A DNA stretch of 32,631 nucleotides, taken from assembly GCA_005881575.1 (NCBI GenBank), contig VBCA01000029.1, forward strand, positions 1 to 32,631. The letters are read 5' to 3'. A program made the translations under genes and the position numbers. Position 1 is the first letter of the stretch. Each line of letters starts with the position of its first letter. The notes under the pieces are model-generated. The model was not told where the DNA came from, did not search any database, and saw only the letters and a list, made by a program, of their open reading frames with translations. Origin of the DNA: Betaproteobacteria bacterium (GTDB taxonomy: Bacteria; Pseudomonadota; Gammaproteobacteria; Burkholderiales; SG8-39). Shown here piece by piece: positions 18,891-26,343 of this stretch.

Positions 18891-19889
18891 ATGAACGCGC
18901 TCAAGAAAATCGCGATCGCTGCAGCGCTTTTCACCGCAGCCGGCGCGGCCCCGGCGCAAGCATCCAAGCCACTGGAGTTGATCGCGTTCGGCGGCGGCGG
19001 CAACTGGCCGCTCTGGGCGGCGCAGGAGAAGGGACTCTTCGCGCAGTACGGGATCGCGGTGAAGCTGTCCCTCACGCCGAATTCCGTCGAGCAGATCCGC
19101 AACCTGATGAACGGAACCTACGACTTGGGCACCACCGCGTACGACAACGTCGTCGCCTACCAGGAAGGCCAGGGGGAGACCGAGCTGCCGGTGCAACCCG
19201 ATCTTTTCGTCTTCATGGGCGGCTACTCGGGGTCGCTGCGCTTCGTGACCCAGCCGGACATCAAGACGTATGCAGCGCTGAAGGGAAAGACCGTGGGCGT
19301 GGACGCGGCGACCACCGGATTCGCCTTCATCCTCTACAAGCTCGCGGCGATGAACGGCCTCAGCATGTCCGACTACAAGGTCGAGAAGCTCGGCGGAACG
19401 CCGGCGCGCGTTCAGGCGATGATGGAAGGCAGGATCGCCGGAACCATGATCAGCTCGCCGTCGGAGATATTGCCCGAGTCCAAGGGCTACACGCGGCTGG
19501 GCGACACGACCGCGACTTTCGGTCCTTATCAGGCTTCCATCGGGGTCGCGCGCCGCGCCTGGGCCGCCAAGAACGGCGATCAGCTCGTCGCCTTCATCCG
19601 CTCGTATGTCGCTGCGATGGACTGGCTGCAGCAGCCGGCGAACCGGGACGAGGCCGTCGCCGTCTACATGAAGCACGTGCCCAGCGCGCCGCACTCTGCG
19701 GCGCAGAAGGCCTACGAAGTGATGTTCGCGGAGAAGGAGGGTTTCCAGAAGAAGGCGAAGCTCGATATCGAAGGCTGCCGCACGGTGCTGAAGCTGCGCA
19801 GCGAATTCGCCAAGCCGCAGAAAAATCTCACCGATCCCTCGAAGTACATCGACGAGAGTTTCTACACGAAGGCAATGCAGCAACGCTAA
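18891..19889 (+). CDS. NMT1/THI5-type ABC transporter substrate-binding protein
   Basis: This 332-residue periplasmic protein has a signal peptide (about 1-22, ending APAQAS). It belongs to the NMT1/SsuA/TauA-like class of type II periplasmic binding proteins: KPLELIAFGGGGNWPLWAAQEKGLFAQYGIAVKLSLTP, then EQIRNLMNGTYDLGTTAYDNVVAYQ, LKGKTVGVDAATTGFAF and ALMEGRIAGTMI-like text. Such proteins bind sulfonates, nitrate, pyrimidine precursors or aromatics and normally serve SsuBC-type permeases, not DppBC. The start at 18891 is preferred for its GGAGA ribosome site and signal peptide. An alternative ATG at 18849 overlaps the upstream stop and lengthens the protein by 14 residues. Confidence 0.88.
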   Translation: MNALKKIAIAAALFTAAGAAPAQASKPLELIAFGGGGNWPLWAAQEKGLFAQYGIAVKLSLTPNSVEQIRNLMNGTYDLGTTAYDNVVAYQEGQGETELPVQPDLFVFMGGYSGSLRFVTQPDIKTYAALKGKTVGVDAATTGFAFILYKLAAMNGLSMSDYKVEKLGGTPARVQAMMEGRIAGTMISSPSEILPESKGYTRLGDTTATFGPYQASIGVARRAWAAKNGDQLVAFIRSYVAAMDWLQQPANRDEAVAVYMKHVPSAPHSAAQKAYEVMFAEKEGFQKKAKLDIEGCRTVLKLRSEFAKPQKNLTDPSKYIDESFYTKAMQQR

Positions 19890-19904
19890 AAGGAGACTTC
19901 ACAC

Positions 19905-20591
19905 ATGGCCTTGACGAACCCCGCAGTGAAGGCGACCGTCGTTGTAACGCTGGCCGCCACACTCATCGCCGGCTGCCAGACCACCACCGATCCCTACACC
20001 GGAGAAAAAAAGACGACGAGCACGACCCTCGGCGCGCTGATCGGCGCGGGCGCGGGCGCCGCGATCGGGATGATTTCCGGCCACGACGCGAAGCAGCGCA
20101 GGCAGCGCGCCCTCGTCGGCGCCGGGGTCGGCGCGCTCGCCGGGGGCGCGGTCGGCAACTACCAGGACAGGCAGGAAAACGAGCTGCGGGCGCTGATGCG
20201 CGACAGCGGCGTCACGGTCACCCGCAAGGGCGAGGACATCGTCCTCAACATGCCCGGCAACGTCACATTCCGCACCGGCAGCGCGGACTTGAACGCGCAG
20301 TTCTTCAAGGTGCTCGACGGCGTCGCGCAGGTGGCGAAGAAATACGACAAGACCATCATCGAGATCGCGGGCCATACCGACAACGTCGGCGGCGCGGATT
20401 TCAACCGGCAGCTCTCGCAGCGCCGCGCGAGCGCCGTCGCCCAGTACCTCATGAGCAAAGGCGTAAGCGAACAACGCATTATCACCGCCGCGGGCGGCGA
20501 GGATCACCCGATCGCGAGCAACTCAACCGACCAGGGCCGTGCGGCGAACCGGCGCGTCGAGGTGACGCTCGCGCCGCTGAAGGAAGGCTGA
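19905..20591 (+). CDS. OmpA-family lipoprotein with glycine zipper
   Basis: This 228-residue outer-membrane lipoprotein has the lipobox LIAGC (Cys24) and then a glycine-zipper segment (TTLGALIGAGAGAAIGMISG and RALVGAGVGALAGGAVG, about 41-85). The OmpA C-terminal peptidoglycan-binding domain follows, with ITFRTGSADLNAQ-like sheet, TIIEIAGHTDNVGGADFNRQLSQRRASAVAQYL and the closing NRRVEVTLAPL, where Asp and Arg of the TDN and NRR motifs contact diaminopimelate. This layout matches YiaD-type proteins. It lies 15 bases after the NMT1-type gene with a good AAGGAG site, so it may share the transcript. It is convergent with cydB. Confidence 0.93.
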   Translation: MALTNPAVKATVVVTLAATLIAGCQTTTDPYTGEKKTTSTTLGALIGAGAGAAIGMISGHDAKQRRQRALVGAGVGALAGGAVGNYQDRQENELRALMRDSGVTVTRKGEDIVLNMPGNVTFRTGSADLNAQFFKVLDGVAQVAKKYDKTIIEIAGHTDNVGGADFNRQLSQRRASAVAQYLMSKGVSEQRIITAAGGEDHPIASNSTDQGRAANRRVEVTLAPLKEG

Positions 20592-20602
20592 GCCGGCAGG
20601 AC

Positions 20603-21595
20603 CTACTCGTACTGGCCGGCGCGCGCCTTGCCGCGGAATACGCGGTAGGCGAACACCGTGTAGGCGACGAGGAAGGGAAACACGACCGCGACGCCCACGA
20701 GCATGAACTTGAGCGCGGAGGGATGCGCGGCGGCCTCCCGGATCGTCATGCGGTCGATCACCACGTAGGGGAACAGGCTGTAGGCGAGCCCGGCGAAGGC
20801 GAGAGCGAAGATCGCCACCGTGGCTGCCAGGGGCATCCAGTCGAATTCGCGCTCGCCCCGCTTCAAGCGGCCGGTGGCCGCCCAGACCATCCAGCCCGCG
20901 GCGACAGTCGCAAGAGGCAGCAGCATCAAGGCCAGCGTGCGCGGAAAATCGAACCACTTCGCCTGCACGGTGTGGCTCACGAGCGGCGTGGCGAGACTCA
21001 CCAGCGCGACGCCGAGGGCGACCCACAGCAAACCCCAGCGCGCCCAGGCGAGCGCCTTTCGCTGCAGCGCCCCCTCCGTTTTGAGGATGAGCCAGGTCGA
21101 GCCCAGCAGCACGTAGCCGCCGCACAGCGACGCACCCACCAGCATGGCGAACAAGTAGTAGCCGAATCCCGGATGAAACCCGGTGACGTAGCGGCCGAGC
21201 ATCAGCCCCTGCGCGAACGACGCGAGGAACGATCCGAACCAGAACAGCCAGTTCCACAGCCCGCGGTGCCAGCCTTCGGCCTTGACCCGGAATTCGAACG
21301 CGACGCCGCGCAGCATCAGCCCGACCAGCATCGCCGCGACCGGCAGGTAAAGGGCGCCGAGCACGAGGCCGTGCGCCGCGGGGAAGGCGACCAGGAGAAT
21401 GCCCACGCCGAGAACGAGCCAGGTCTCGTTCGCATCCCAGAACGGTCCGATCGATGCGACCATCAGCTCCTGCTCGCGCTCGTCCGCCGCGGGCATGAGC
21501 ATGCCCACGCCGAGGTCGTAGCCGTCGAGCACGACATACATCAGGATCGCCAATCCCATCAGGGCGGCGAAGGCGAGGGGCAGGTCCAGGCTCAC
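20603..21595 (-). CDS. cydB: Cytochrome bd-type ubiquinol oxidase subunit II
   Basis: This 330-residue membrane protein with about nine membrane helices is the partner subunit of CydA. Typical segments are LDLPLAFAALMGLAILMYVVLDGYDLGVGML near the N-terminus, then VASIGPFWDANETWLVLGVGILLVAFPAAHG, the family hallmark. The GTG start at 21595 overlaps the cydA stop by four bases (GTGA), showing coupling and fixing the start. A longer in-frame reading upstream is a shadow of cydA. Length fits CydB/CioB (about 335). Confidence 0.96.
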   Translation of the reverse strand: MSLDLPLAFAALMGLAILMYVVLDGYDLGVGMLMPAADEREQELMVASIGPFWDANETWLVLGVGILLVAFPAAHGLVLGALYLPVAAMLVGLMLRGVAFEFRVKAEGWHRGLWNWLFWFGSFLASFAQGLMLGRYVTGFHPGFGYYLFAMLVGASLCGGYVLLGSTWLILKTEGALQRKALAWARWGLLWVALGVALVSLATPLVSHTVQAKWFDFPRTLALMLLPLATVAAGWMVWAATGRLKRGEREFDWMPLAATVAIFALAFAGLAYSLFPYVVIDRMTIREAAAHPSALKFMLVGVAVVFPFLVAYTVFAYRVFRGKARAGQYE

Positions 21596-22899
21596 GCGTT
21601 GGCGCCTTTGCCCGCGAGGTGCGTGAGCACCACCAGGTACGCGATCAGCATCACTGTATACGTAATGATGTAGCCGGTGAGGCTCGCCCCGAGCTGCGCG
21701 CCGGAGATTCCGCCCACGGCCTCGCGGATCCTGAGAATCCCGGTCACGAGCCAAGGCTGCCGGCCGATCTCGGTGACCAGCCACCCGGCGAGCGTCGCGA
21801 TCCATCCGGCGAAAGTGAAACCCGAGAAAGTCCACAGCATCCATCGTTGCGGCAGCATGCCGCGGCGCGTCGCCCACACACCGCTCCACGCAGCGAGCAG
21901 CATCAGAACGCCCGTCCCCACCATCACCCGGAACGCGAAGAACACCGGCGCCACCGGTGGGGCGTCCGGCACGAAGGCCTCGATGCCCTGCACCTCGGCT
22001 TCCGCGTCGTGCCTGAGGACGAGGCTCGCGCCCTTCGGGATCTCGATCGCGAAATCGTTGCGACGCCTTTCGTCGTCGGGCACGGCGAAGAGCACGAGCG
22101 GAACGCCCTTCCCCGTCTTCCAGATCGCCTCGATCGCCGCGATCTTCGCCGGCTGGTGCTCGAGGGTGTTCAGGCCGTGCAGGTCGCCGACGACAATCTG
22201 CAGCGGCGCGAGCACGGCAGCGAGAACGAGCCCGGTGCGCAGGGTGTTGCGGGCCGATGCGTCTTCGCCCGCGCGCAGCAGGCGCCACGCCGAAAGCCCC
22301 GCGACCACGAAGGACGCGGTGAGCCCGGACGCGAGCAGCATGTGGGTAAAACGGTACGGAAATGACGGATTGAAAATCACCTGCAGCCAGTCCCCGGCGA
22401 TGATCTGGCTGCCGTCCATCGCGTGCCCCGCCGGAGTCTGCATCCACGAGTTGAGCGCGAGGATCCAGAACGCCGAGATCGTCGTGCCCACCGCGACCAT
22501 GGCCGCGGAGAACACGTGCAGCCAGCCCGGAACCCGGTTCATGCCGAAGAGCATCACGCCGAGGAAGGTAGCCTCGAGGAAAAAAGCGGTGAGCACCTCG
22601 TAGGCGAGGAGCGGCCCCGCGATATTGCCGACTCTCAGCATGTATCCCGGCCAGTTGGTGCCGAACTGGAACGACATGGTGATGCCGGTCACCACGCCCA
22701 TCGCGAAGGAGAGCGCGAACACCTTGGTCCACAGCTTGTAGGTGGCGAGCCACGCCGGGTCGCCCGAGCGCGCGTAGCGAATGCGGAAGTAGAGCAGCAA
22801 CCAGCCGAGCGCGATGGTGAGGCTCGGGAAGAGGATATGGAACCCGATGTTGAGCCCGAACTGGGCGCGGGCGAGGAACAGGGCCTCTGCCGTATCCAT
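21592..22899 (-). CDS. cydA: Cytochrome bd-type ubiquinol oxidase subunit I, short Q-loop (CIO-like)
   Basis: This 435-residue quinol oxidase subunit carries hemes b558, b595 and d. His21 (LNIGFHILFPS) and His186 (PYRFTH) are heme ligands, with the latter at the same number as in E. coli. The quinol-binding Lys252 and Glu257 lie in QPAKIAAIEA, again at E. coli numbering. Met326 in FRVMVG corresponds to E. coli Met393, so the intervening loop is about 67 residues shorter, the mark of the short-Q-loop type that includes the cyanide-insensitive oxidases. EIGRQPWLV is present. It reduces oxygen to water at high affinity without proton pumping. The start at 22899 is chosen from the family N-terminus; no clear ribosome site precedes it, and a longer ATG start at 22974 is less likely. 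Confidence 0.95.
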   Translation of the reverse strand: MDTAEALFLARAQFGLNIGFHILFPSLTIALGWLLLYFRIRYARSGDPAWLATYKLWTKVFALSFAMGVVTGITMSFQFGTNWPGYMLRVGNIAGPLLAYEVLTAFFLEATFLGVMLFGMNRVPGWLHVFSAAMVAVGTTISAFWILALNSWMQTPAGHAMDGSQIIAGDWLQVIFNPSFPYRFTHMLLASGLTASFVVAGLSAWRLLRAGEDASARNTLRTGLVLAAVLAPLQIVVGDLHGLNTLEHQPAKIAAIEAIWKTGKGVPLVLFAVPDDERRRNDFAIEIPKGASLVLRHDAEAEVQGIEAFVPDAPPVAPVFFAFRVMVGTGVLMLLAAWSGVWATRRGMLPQRWMLWTFSGFTFAGWIATLAGWLVTEIGRQPWLVTGILRIREAVGGISGAQLGASLTGYIITYTVMLIAYLVVLTHLAGKGANA

Positions 22900-22986
22900 G
22901 GGTGCAATATCATACGGAAGTCTATGAGATTTGCCGCGCCAGCTCCCCGGTGTCTCCCCTGACTCTGAGCGCATTTTCCGAGGTGC

Positions 22987-23014
22987 TTGACAAGCGAAGC
23001 GTCATCACTATACT
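22987..23014 (+). promoter_or_regulatory. marR promoter
   Basis: A perfect TTGACA (22987-22992), a 16-base spacer and TATACT (23009-23014) form a strong sigma-70 promoter. The expected start of transcription, about seven bases after the -10, falls at 23020-23023, essentially at the marR ATG (23023). No ribosome site exists in between. Confidence 0.85.
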
Positions 23015-23029
23015 ATTCATATATGAATA
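23014..23029. promoter_or_regulatory. Palindromic operator overlapping marR start codon
   Basis: TATTCATATATGAATA is a perfect 16-base palindrome. It abuts the -10 box of the marR promoter and contains the ATG of marR. MarR-family dimers typically bind such AT-rich palindromes of 16-20 bases, so autorepression by MarR is the natural reading. Part of it recurs upstream of azoR. Confidence 0.8.
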
Positions 23030-23469
23030 AGCCAGCCAAGCTACGTTCCCGCAACCCAGGGACCGGCGACAGCCAAATGATGTATTCGCTTGTTCGAGCC
23101 GCGCATGTGCTCGAGTCGCGCCTCGAGGAAGCCTTGGAGCAAGTCGGCCTGTCGTTGGCGAAATTCGGCGCGCTGTCGCACCTGGTCAAGGAGGGCGAGC
23201 CGTTGAGCTTGAGCGAATGCGCCATGAAGATGACCTGTGTCCGCTCGAACATGACGCAGCTCGTGGACCGTCTCGAGGCGGACGGGCTTGTACGCCGCGT
23301 GGAAGATCCCGAGGATCGCCGTGCGGTGAGGGCCGCCGTGACCCCGCTCGGCAAGGAGCGCTATGCCGCGGGCGCGCGGCAGGTCGAGAAAGTACAGGCG
23401 GAGTTCACGAAGACGCTTTCGGGAATCGACCATGGCTCGCTCGAGCGTGTGCTGTCGGCGATTCGATAG
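23023..23469 (+). CDS. MarR-family transcriptional regulator
   Basis: This 148-residue dimeric winged-helix repressor contains YSLVRAAHVLESRLEEALEQVGLSLAKFGALSHLVKEG (dimer helices and start of the DNA-binding part), the recognition region LSLSECAMKMTCVRSNMTQLVDRLEADGLVRR, and the wing VEDPEDRRAVRAAVTPLG, in the order of the MarR fold. A ligand-binding pocket is expected between the domains; a Cys in MTCVRSN could be of interest. The ATG at 23023 lies inside its own operator with no ribosome site, pointing to a leaderless mRNA. A shorter start at 23077 or 23080 is possible. It is followed by azoR and the efflux genes, which it probably represses, and is divergent from cydAB. Confidence 0.92.
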   Translation: MNKPAKLRSRNPGTGDSQMMYSLVRAAHVLESRLEEALEQVGLSLAKFGALSHLVKEGEPLSLSECAMKMTCVRSNMTQLVDRLEADGLVRRVEDPEDRRAVRAAVTPLGKERYAAGARQVEKVQAEFTKTLSGIDHGSLERVLSAIR

Positions 23470-23490
23470 GGCTTTTTTTTAACTGAATAG

Positions 23491-23502
23491 TACATATATG
23501 AA
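23491..23502. promoter_or_regulatory. Second copy of the MarR operator core, upstream of azoR
   Basis: The ten bases CATATATGAA seen in the marR operator recur at 23493-23502, between marR and azoR. The central eight bases form a palindrome, but the left arm is not conserved. It may be a weaker MarR site controlling the azoR-efflux part. A clear -10/-35 pair for a promoter here was not found. Confidence 0.45.
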
Positions 23503-23575
23503 AAGTGCAGGTAAGAAGCTTAATCTGCAAACCTTTTTTCAACACTCGAGGGATCACCTACTCCAGGAGAGCACC

Positions 23576-24196
23576 ATGAAGAACATTTTGTTTGTCTTGA
23601 GCAGTCCGCGCGGTTGGAAGTCCTATTCGCATCAATTCGCCGGCCATATCGTCGATGACCTGAAAGCGCGTCACCCCGACGCGAAGGTGGTCGTGCGCGA
23701 CGTGGCGAAAGAACCCTTGCCGCATGTCGGCGAGGCGTTCGCTACCGGCCGAGTCCAGCCGCCGGAAAAACGCAGCCCGGCCGAAGCAAAAGCCCTCGCG
23801 TTATCCGACGCGCTGGTGGACGAGCTCGCCGCGGCCGACGTCGTCGTGTTCGCCGTTCCCATGCACAACTTCGGTCTGCCTTCCAGCCTGAAAGCATGGA
23901 TCGACCACGTCGTGCGCCCCGGGCGCACCTTTTCCTACAGCGAGAAAGGCCCCGACGGACTGCTGAAGGGCAAGAAGGCCGTCGTCGTGGTCGCGCGCGG
24001 CGGCGTCTATTCCGAAGGGCCCGCGAAGCAGCTCGACTTCCAGGAGCCCTACCTCCGCGCTGTGCTCGGATTCATCGGCATCACGAACGTGCATGTGGTG
24101 CGCGTCGAGGGCGTGGCTATGGGCGAAGAGGCCCTCAAGAACGCGATGGCGTCCGCCAAGGCCCAATCGGAAGAAGTGGTGCGCGAGTTCGCGTGA
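23576..24196 (+). CDS. azoR: FMN-dependent NADH-azoreductase (flavodoxin-fold quinone/azo reductase)
   Basis: This 206-residue flavodoxin-fold oxidoreductase has the FMN phosphate loop LFVLSSPRGWKSYSHQF at residues 5-21. VFAVPMHNFGLPSSLKAWIDHVVRPGRTFSYSEKGPDGLLKGKKAVVVVARGGVYS is the classical AzoR active-site and FMN-binding block (cited here only by its short parts: PMHNFGLP, RPGRTF, RGGVYS). Enzymes of this class reduce quinones and azo dyes by two electrons and detoxify electrophiles, which fits control by a MarR regulator. The start at 23576 has an AGGAGAG site; an in-frame ATG at 23498 would add 26 residues and lies in the repeated operator core. It is followed closely by a small membrane peptide. 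Confidence 0.94.
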   Translation: MKNILFVLSSPRGWKSYSHQFAGHIVDDLKARHPDAKVVVRDVAKEPLPHVGEAFATGRVQPPEKRSPAEAKALALSDALVDELAAADVVVFAVPMHNFGLPSSLKAWIDHVVRPGRTFSYSEKGPDGLLKGKKAVVVVARGGVYSEGPAKQLDFQEPYLRAVLGFIGITNVHVVRVEGVAMGEEALKNAMASAKAQSEEVVREFA

Positions 24197-24221
24197 TCCG
24201 AAACTGAAACGGAGATCCGTC

Positions 24222-24374
24222 ATGAGCACTTTGTTGCGCACTTTTCTCAAAAGCGGGCTGGTCCTGGCGGCGATCGTCCTATTGCCCGGCGCCCTGATCG
24301 GTGCGCCGATTCTCTGGTGGCTCGGCCATCGCCGAAAAACGCAGCCGCAACCGACGTGGAAAGCATGCTCCTGA
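24222..24374 (+). CDS. Small single-pass membrane protein of unknown function
   Basis: This 50-residue peptide starts MSTLLRTFLKSGLVLAAIV and has one hydrophobic helix at about residues 11-35 (SGLVLAAIVLLPGALIGAPILWWLG), followed by a basic, hydrophilic tail (HRRKTQPQPTWKACS). The N-terminus is also basic. A good ACGGAGA ribosome site precedes the ATG, and it lies 25 bases after azoR, in line with the operon, so translation is probable. I do not recognise a family. It could be an accessory peptide of the pump or an unrelated small membrane protein. Confidence 0.65.
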   Translation: MSTLLRTFLKSGLVLAAIVLLPGALIGAPILWWLGHRRKTQPQPTWKACS

Positions 24375-24456
24375 CACAACGTTGTCAGCAGCTCCGGCGC
24401 AGGATCGGCGTCAACTGCTCTCAGTGCTCAATGTTTTTTGGCAAAAGGATTTGAAC

Positions 24457-25086
24457 ATGCGCAACGCACTCAAGACCGCGGCTCTCGTCCTCGCCCTTGC
24501 CGCGCCGGCCTCCCCCGCCGAGGAGCTGGCACCGGATGCACTCGTCAGGACCATTTCCCTCGAGGTGCTCGCCACGATCCGCCAGGACAAGGACATCCAG
24601 GCCGGCAATCCGAAAAAGATCGCGAGCCTCGTCGAGGCGAAGATCCTGCCCCACTTCGATTTCGCGCATACGACCCGGATCGCGATGGGCGCCAACTGGC
24701 GGCGCGCCAGCCCCGAGCAGCGCGAGGAGCTTGTTCGGGAATTCAGGACGCTCCTCGTGCGCACGTATTCCAGCGCGCTCATGAACTACCGCGACCAAGT
24801 GCTCGAGTTCAAGCCCTTGCGCGCCCAGGCCGGCGACATGCAGGTCACGGTCAGGTCCGAAGTCAGGCAATCGGGGGCTCACGCGGTTTCCATCGATTAC
24901 GAGATGGAGAAGACGCCGTCGGGATGGAAGGTATACGACGTCAAGATCAGCGGTGCGAGCCTCGCGGCCACCTATCGCGACACTTTCGCCGGAGAAATCC
25001 GCAACCACGGCATCGAAGGCCTGATCGATTCTCTCTCGACCAAGAATCGGCAAAACGACGCGCGGCGCGCGCCGATCAATACCTAA
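24457..25086 (+). CDS. MlaC/Ttg2D-type periplasmic phospholipid-binding protein
   Basis: This 209-residue secreted protein has a signal peptide (about 1-20, LVLALAAPASPAEE). It matches the MlaC (Ttg2D/tol_tol_Ttg2) family: ALVRTISLEVLATIRQDKDIQAGNPKKIASLVEAKILPHFDFAHTTRIAMGANWRRASPEQREELVREFRTLLVRTYSSAL in outline, then YEMEKTPSGWKVYDVKISGASLAATYRDTF, in which the VYDVxxxGxSL segment is diagnostic. MlaC ferries phospholipids between the outer-membrane MlaA and the inner-membrane MlaFEDB transporter. None of those partners is in the window. It is placed between azoR and an RND pump. The start at 24457 has AAAAGGA upstream. Confidence 0.92.
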   Translation: MRNALKTAALVLALAAPASPAEELAPDALVRTISLEVLATIRQDKDIQAGNPKKIASLVEAKILPHFDFAHTTRIAMGANWRRASPEQREELVREFRTLLVRTYSSALMNYRDQVLEFKPLRAQAGDMQVTVRSEVRQSGAHAVSIDYEMEKTPSGWKVYDVKISGASLAATYRDTFAGEIRNHGIEGLIDSLSTKNRQNDARRAPINT

Positions 25087-25124
25087 CGCACTCATACCCG
25101 CTCCAACTGAAAGGAAGCAAAATC

Positions 25125-26333
25125 ATGAAACTCAGGGACTCCTACTTAACCGCCGCTGCGGCACTGTCTTCGGCCGCGGTTGCGGCGCTGCTATCGGGCT
25201 GCGAGCCCGCCAATTCGCAACCGCATGCAGGCATGCGGCCGCCGGAAGTCGCGGTAGTAACGGTGCAGCCGCAATCGGTGCCGGCGACATTCGAATACAT
25301 CGGCCAGACCGCGGGTTCGCGCGAGGTCGAGGTGCGCGCGCGCGTGACCGGCATCGTCCTGAAACGCAACTATCGCGAAGGCGCGCCGGTCGCGCAGGGG
25401 CAGTCGATGTTCACCATCGATCCGGCGCCCTTTGAAGTCGCCGCTGCACGAGCCGAAGCCGCGCTCGCCAGCGCCGAGGCGAAGCTTGCGCAGGCGAAGC
25501 GCAACAGCGCGCGCCTGAAGCCGCTGTTCGAAATCAAGGCCGCCAGCCAGAAGGATTTCGATGACGCGGCTTCGGCGGAGCAAGTCGCCGAGGCCGAGAT
25601 GAAGACCGCGCGTGCCAACCTGGCGGACGCACGCCTCAACCTCGGCTACACCCGGGTCGAGGCGCCGATTGCCGGCATCGCCAGCCGCGCGCAGCGCTCC
25701 GAGGGGAACTACGTGTCCGGCCCGGACGTCCTGCTCACCACGGTGTCGCAGATCGATCCGATCTACGTCCTGTTCAGCGTGTCCGACGAGGAGCGCGTCA
25801 GGCTCGCCCGCGAGGCCGACACCGGACGCCTCAAGCTGCCCCGCGACGGGCGGTTCGAGGTGACGGTGAAGCTCGCCGACGGGAGCGTATACAAGGAAGC
25901 CGGCAAACCCAACTTCACCGACGTGCGCGTCTCCGGCAGCACGAGCACGAGCGAGGCGCGCGCCGAGCTGCCCAATCCCGCGGGCTTCCTGCATCCCGGG
26001 CAGTTCGTGCGCGTGACCCTGAAAGGCGCGGAGCGGCCTGCCGCCATCCTGGTGCCGCAGCGCGCAGTGCTCGAAGGTCCGAAGGGCAAGTTCGTCTACC
26101 TTGTCAACTCCGAGAGCAAGGCCGAACCCCGGCCGGTCGAGGTGGGCGACTGGCAGGGCAGTGCCTGGATTGTCACGGCGGGTCTCAACGCCGGAGACAG
26201 GGTGATCGTGGACGGCGTGATGAAAATCGGCCCGGGCGCGCCCGTGGCCGTGGCGGAGTCACAGCCGCGGGAAACCAACTCCGTGAAGAATGGGACGGCC
26301 GAAGGCCGCGCTCCCGTCGTCGCGCAAAAGTAA
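25125..26333 (+). CDS. RND efflux periplasmic adaptor (AcrA/MexA family lipoprotein)
   Basis: This 402-residue adaptor links the inner-membrane pump to the outer-membrane channel. It has a lipobox LLSGC (Cys26), beta-barrel and lipoyl halves (EVEVRARVTGIVLKRNYREGAPVAQGQSMFTIDPAPF) and an alpha-hairpin with alternating Ala, Glu and Lys at about 105-170 (AEAALASAEAKLAQAKRN, FDDAASAEQVAEAE). The lipoyl return (TRVEAPIAGIASRAQRSEGNYVSGPDVLLTTVSQIDPIYVLFSVSDEE) is typical of AcrA. The start at 25125 has an AAGGAAG site. It opens a three-gene pump block whose members are spaced by ten bases or overlap. Confidence 0.95.
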   Translation: MKLRDSYLTAAAALSSAAVAALLSGCEPANSQPHAGMRPPEVAVVTVQPQSVPATFEYIGQTAGSREVEVRARVTGIVLKRNYREGAPVAQGQSMFTIDPAPFEVAAARAEAALASAEAKLAQAKRNSARLKPLFEIKAASQKDFDDAASAEQVAEAEMKTARANLADARLNLGYTRVEAPIAGIASRAQRSEGNYVSGPDVLLTTVSQIDPIYVLFSVSDEERVRLAREADTGRLKLPRDGRFEVTVKLADGSVYKEAGKPNFTDVRVSGSTSTSEARAELPNPAGFLHPGQFVRVTLKGAERPAAILVPQRAVLEGPKGKFVYLVNSESKAEPRPVEVGDWQGSAWIVTAGLNAGDRVIVDGVMKIGPGAPVAVAESQPRETNSVKNGTAEGRAPVVAQK

Positions 26334-26343
26334 GGGAGCTCAC

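Noticed and set aside
20592-20620. GCCGGC repeated in the gap between the OmpA-type gene and cydB as a bidirectional terminator.
   Set aside because: Each copy is itself palindromic, the repeat is short, and there is no T-run. In GC-rich DNA this is expected by chance.
22900-22975. A longer CydA starting at the ATG at 22974.
   Set aside because: The extra 25 residues are hydrophilic and not part of known CydA, and no ribosome site supports it.
23470-23480. An eight-T run right after the marR stop as a terminator.
   Set aside because: No stable GC-rich hairpin precedes it at the right distance. CGCTCGAGCG is too far upstream and self-complementary by chance.
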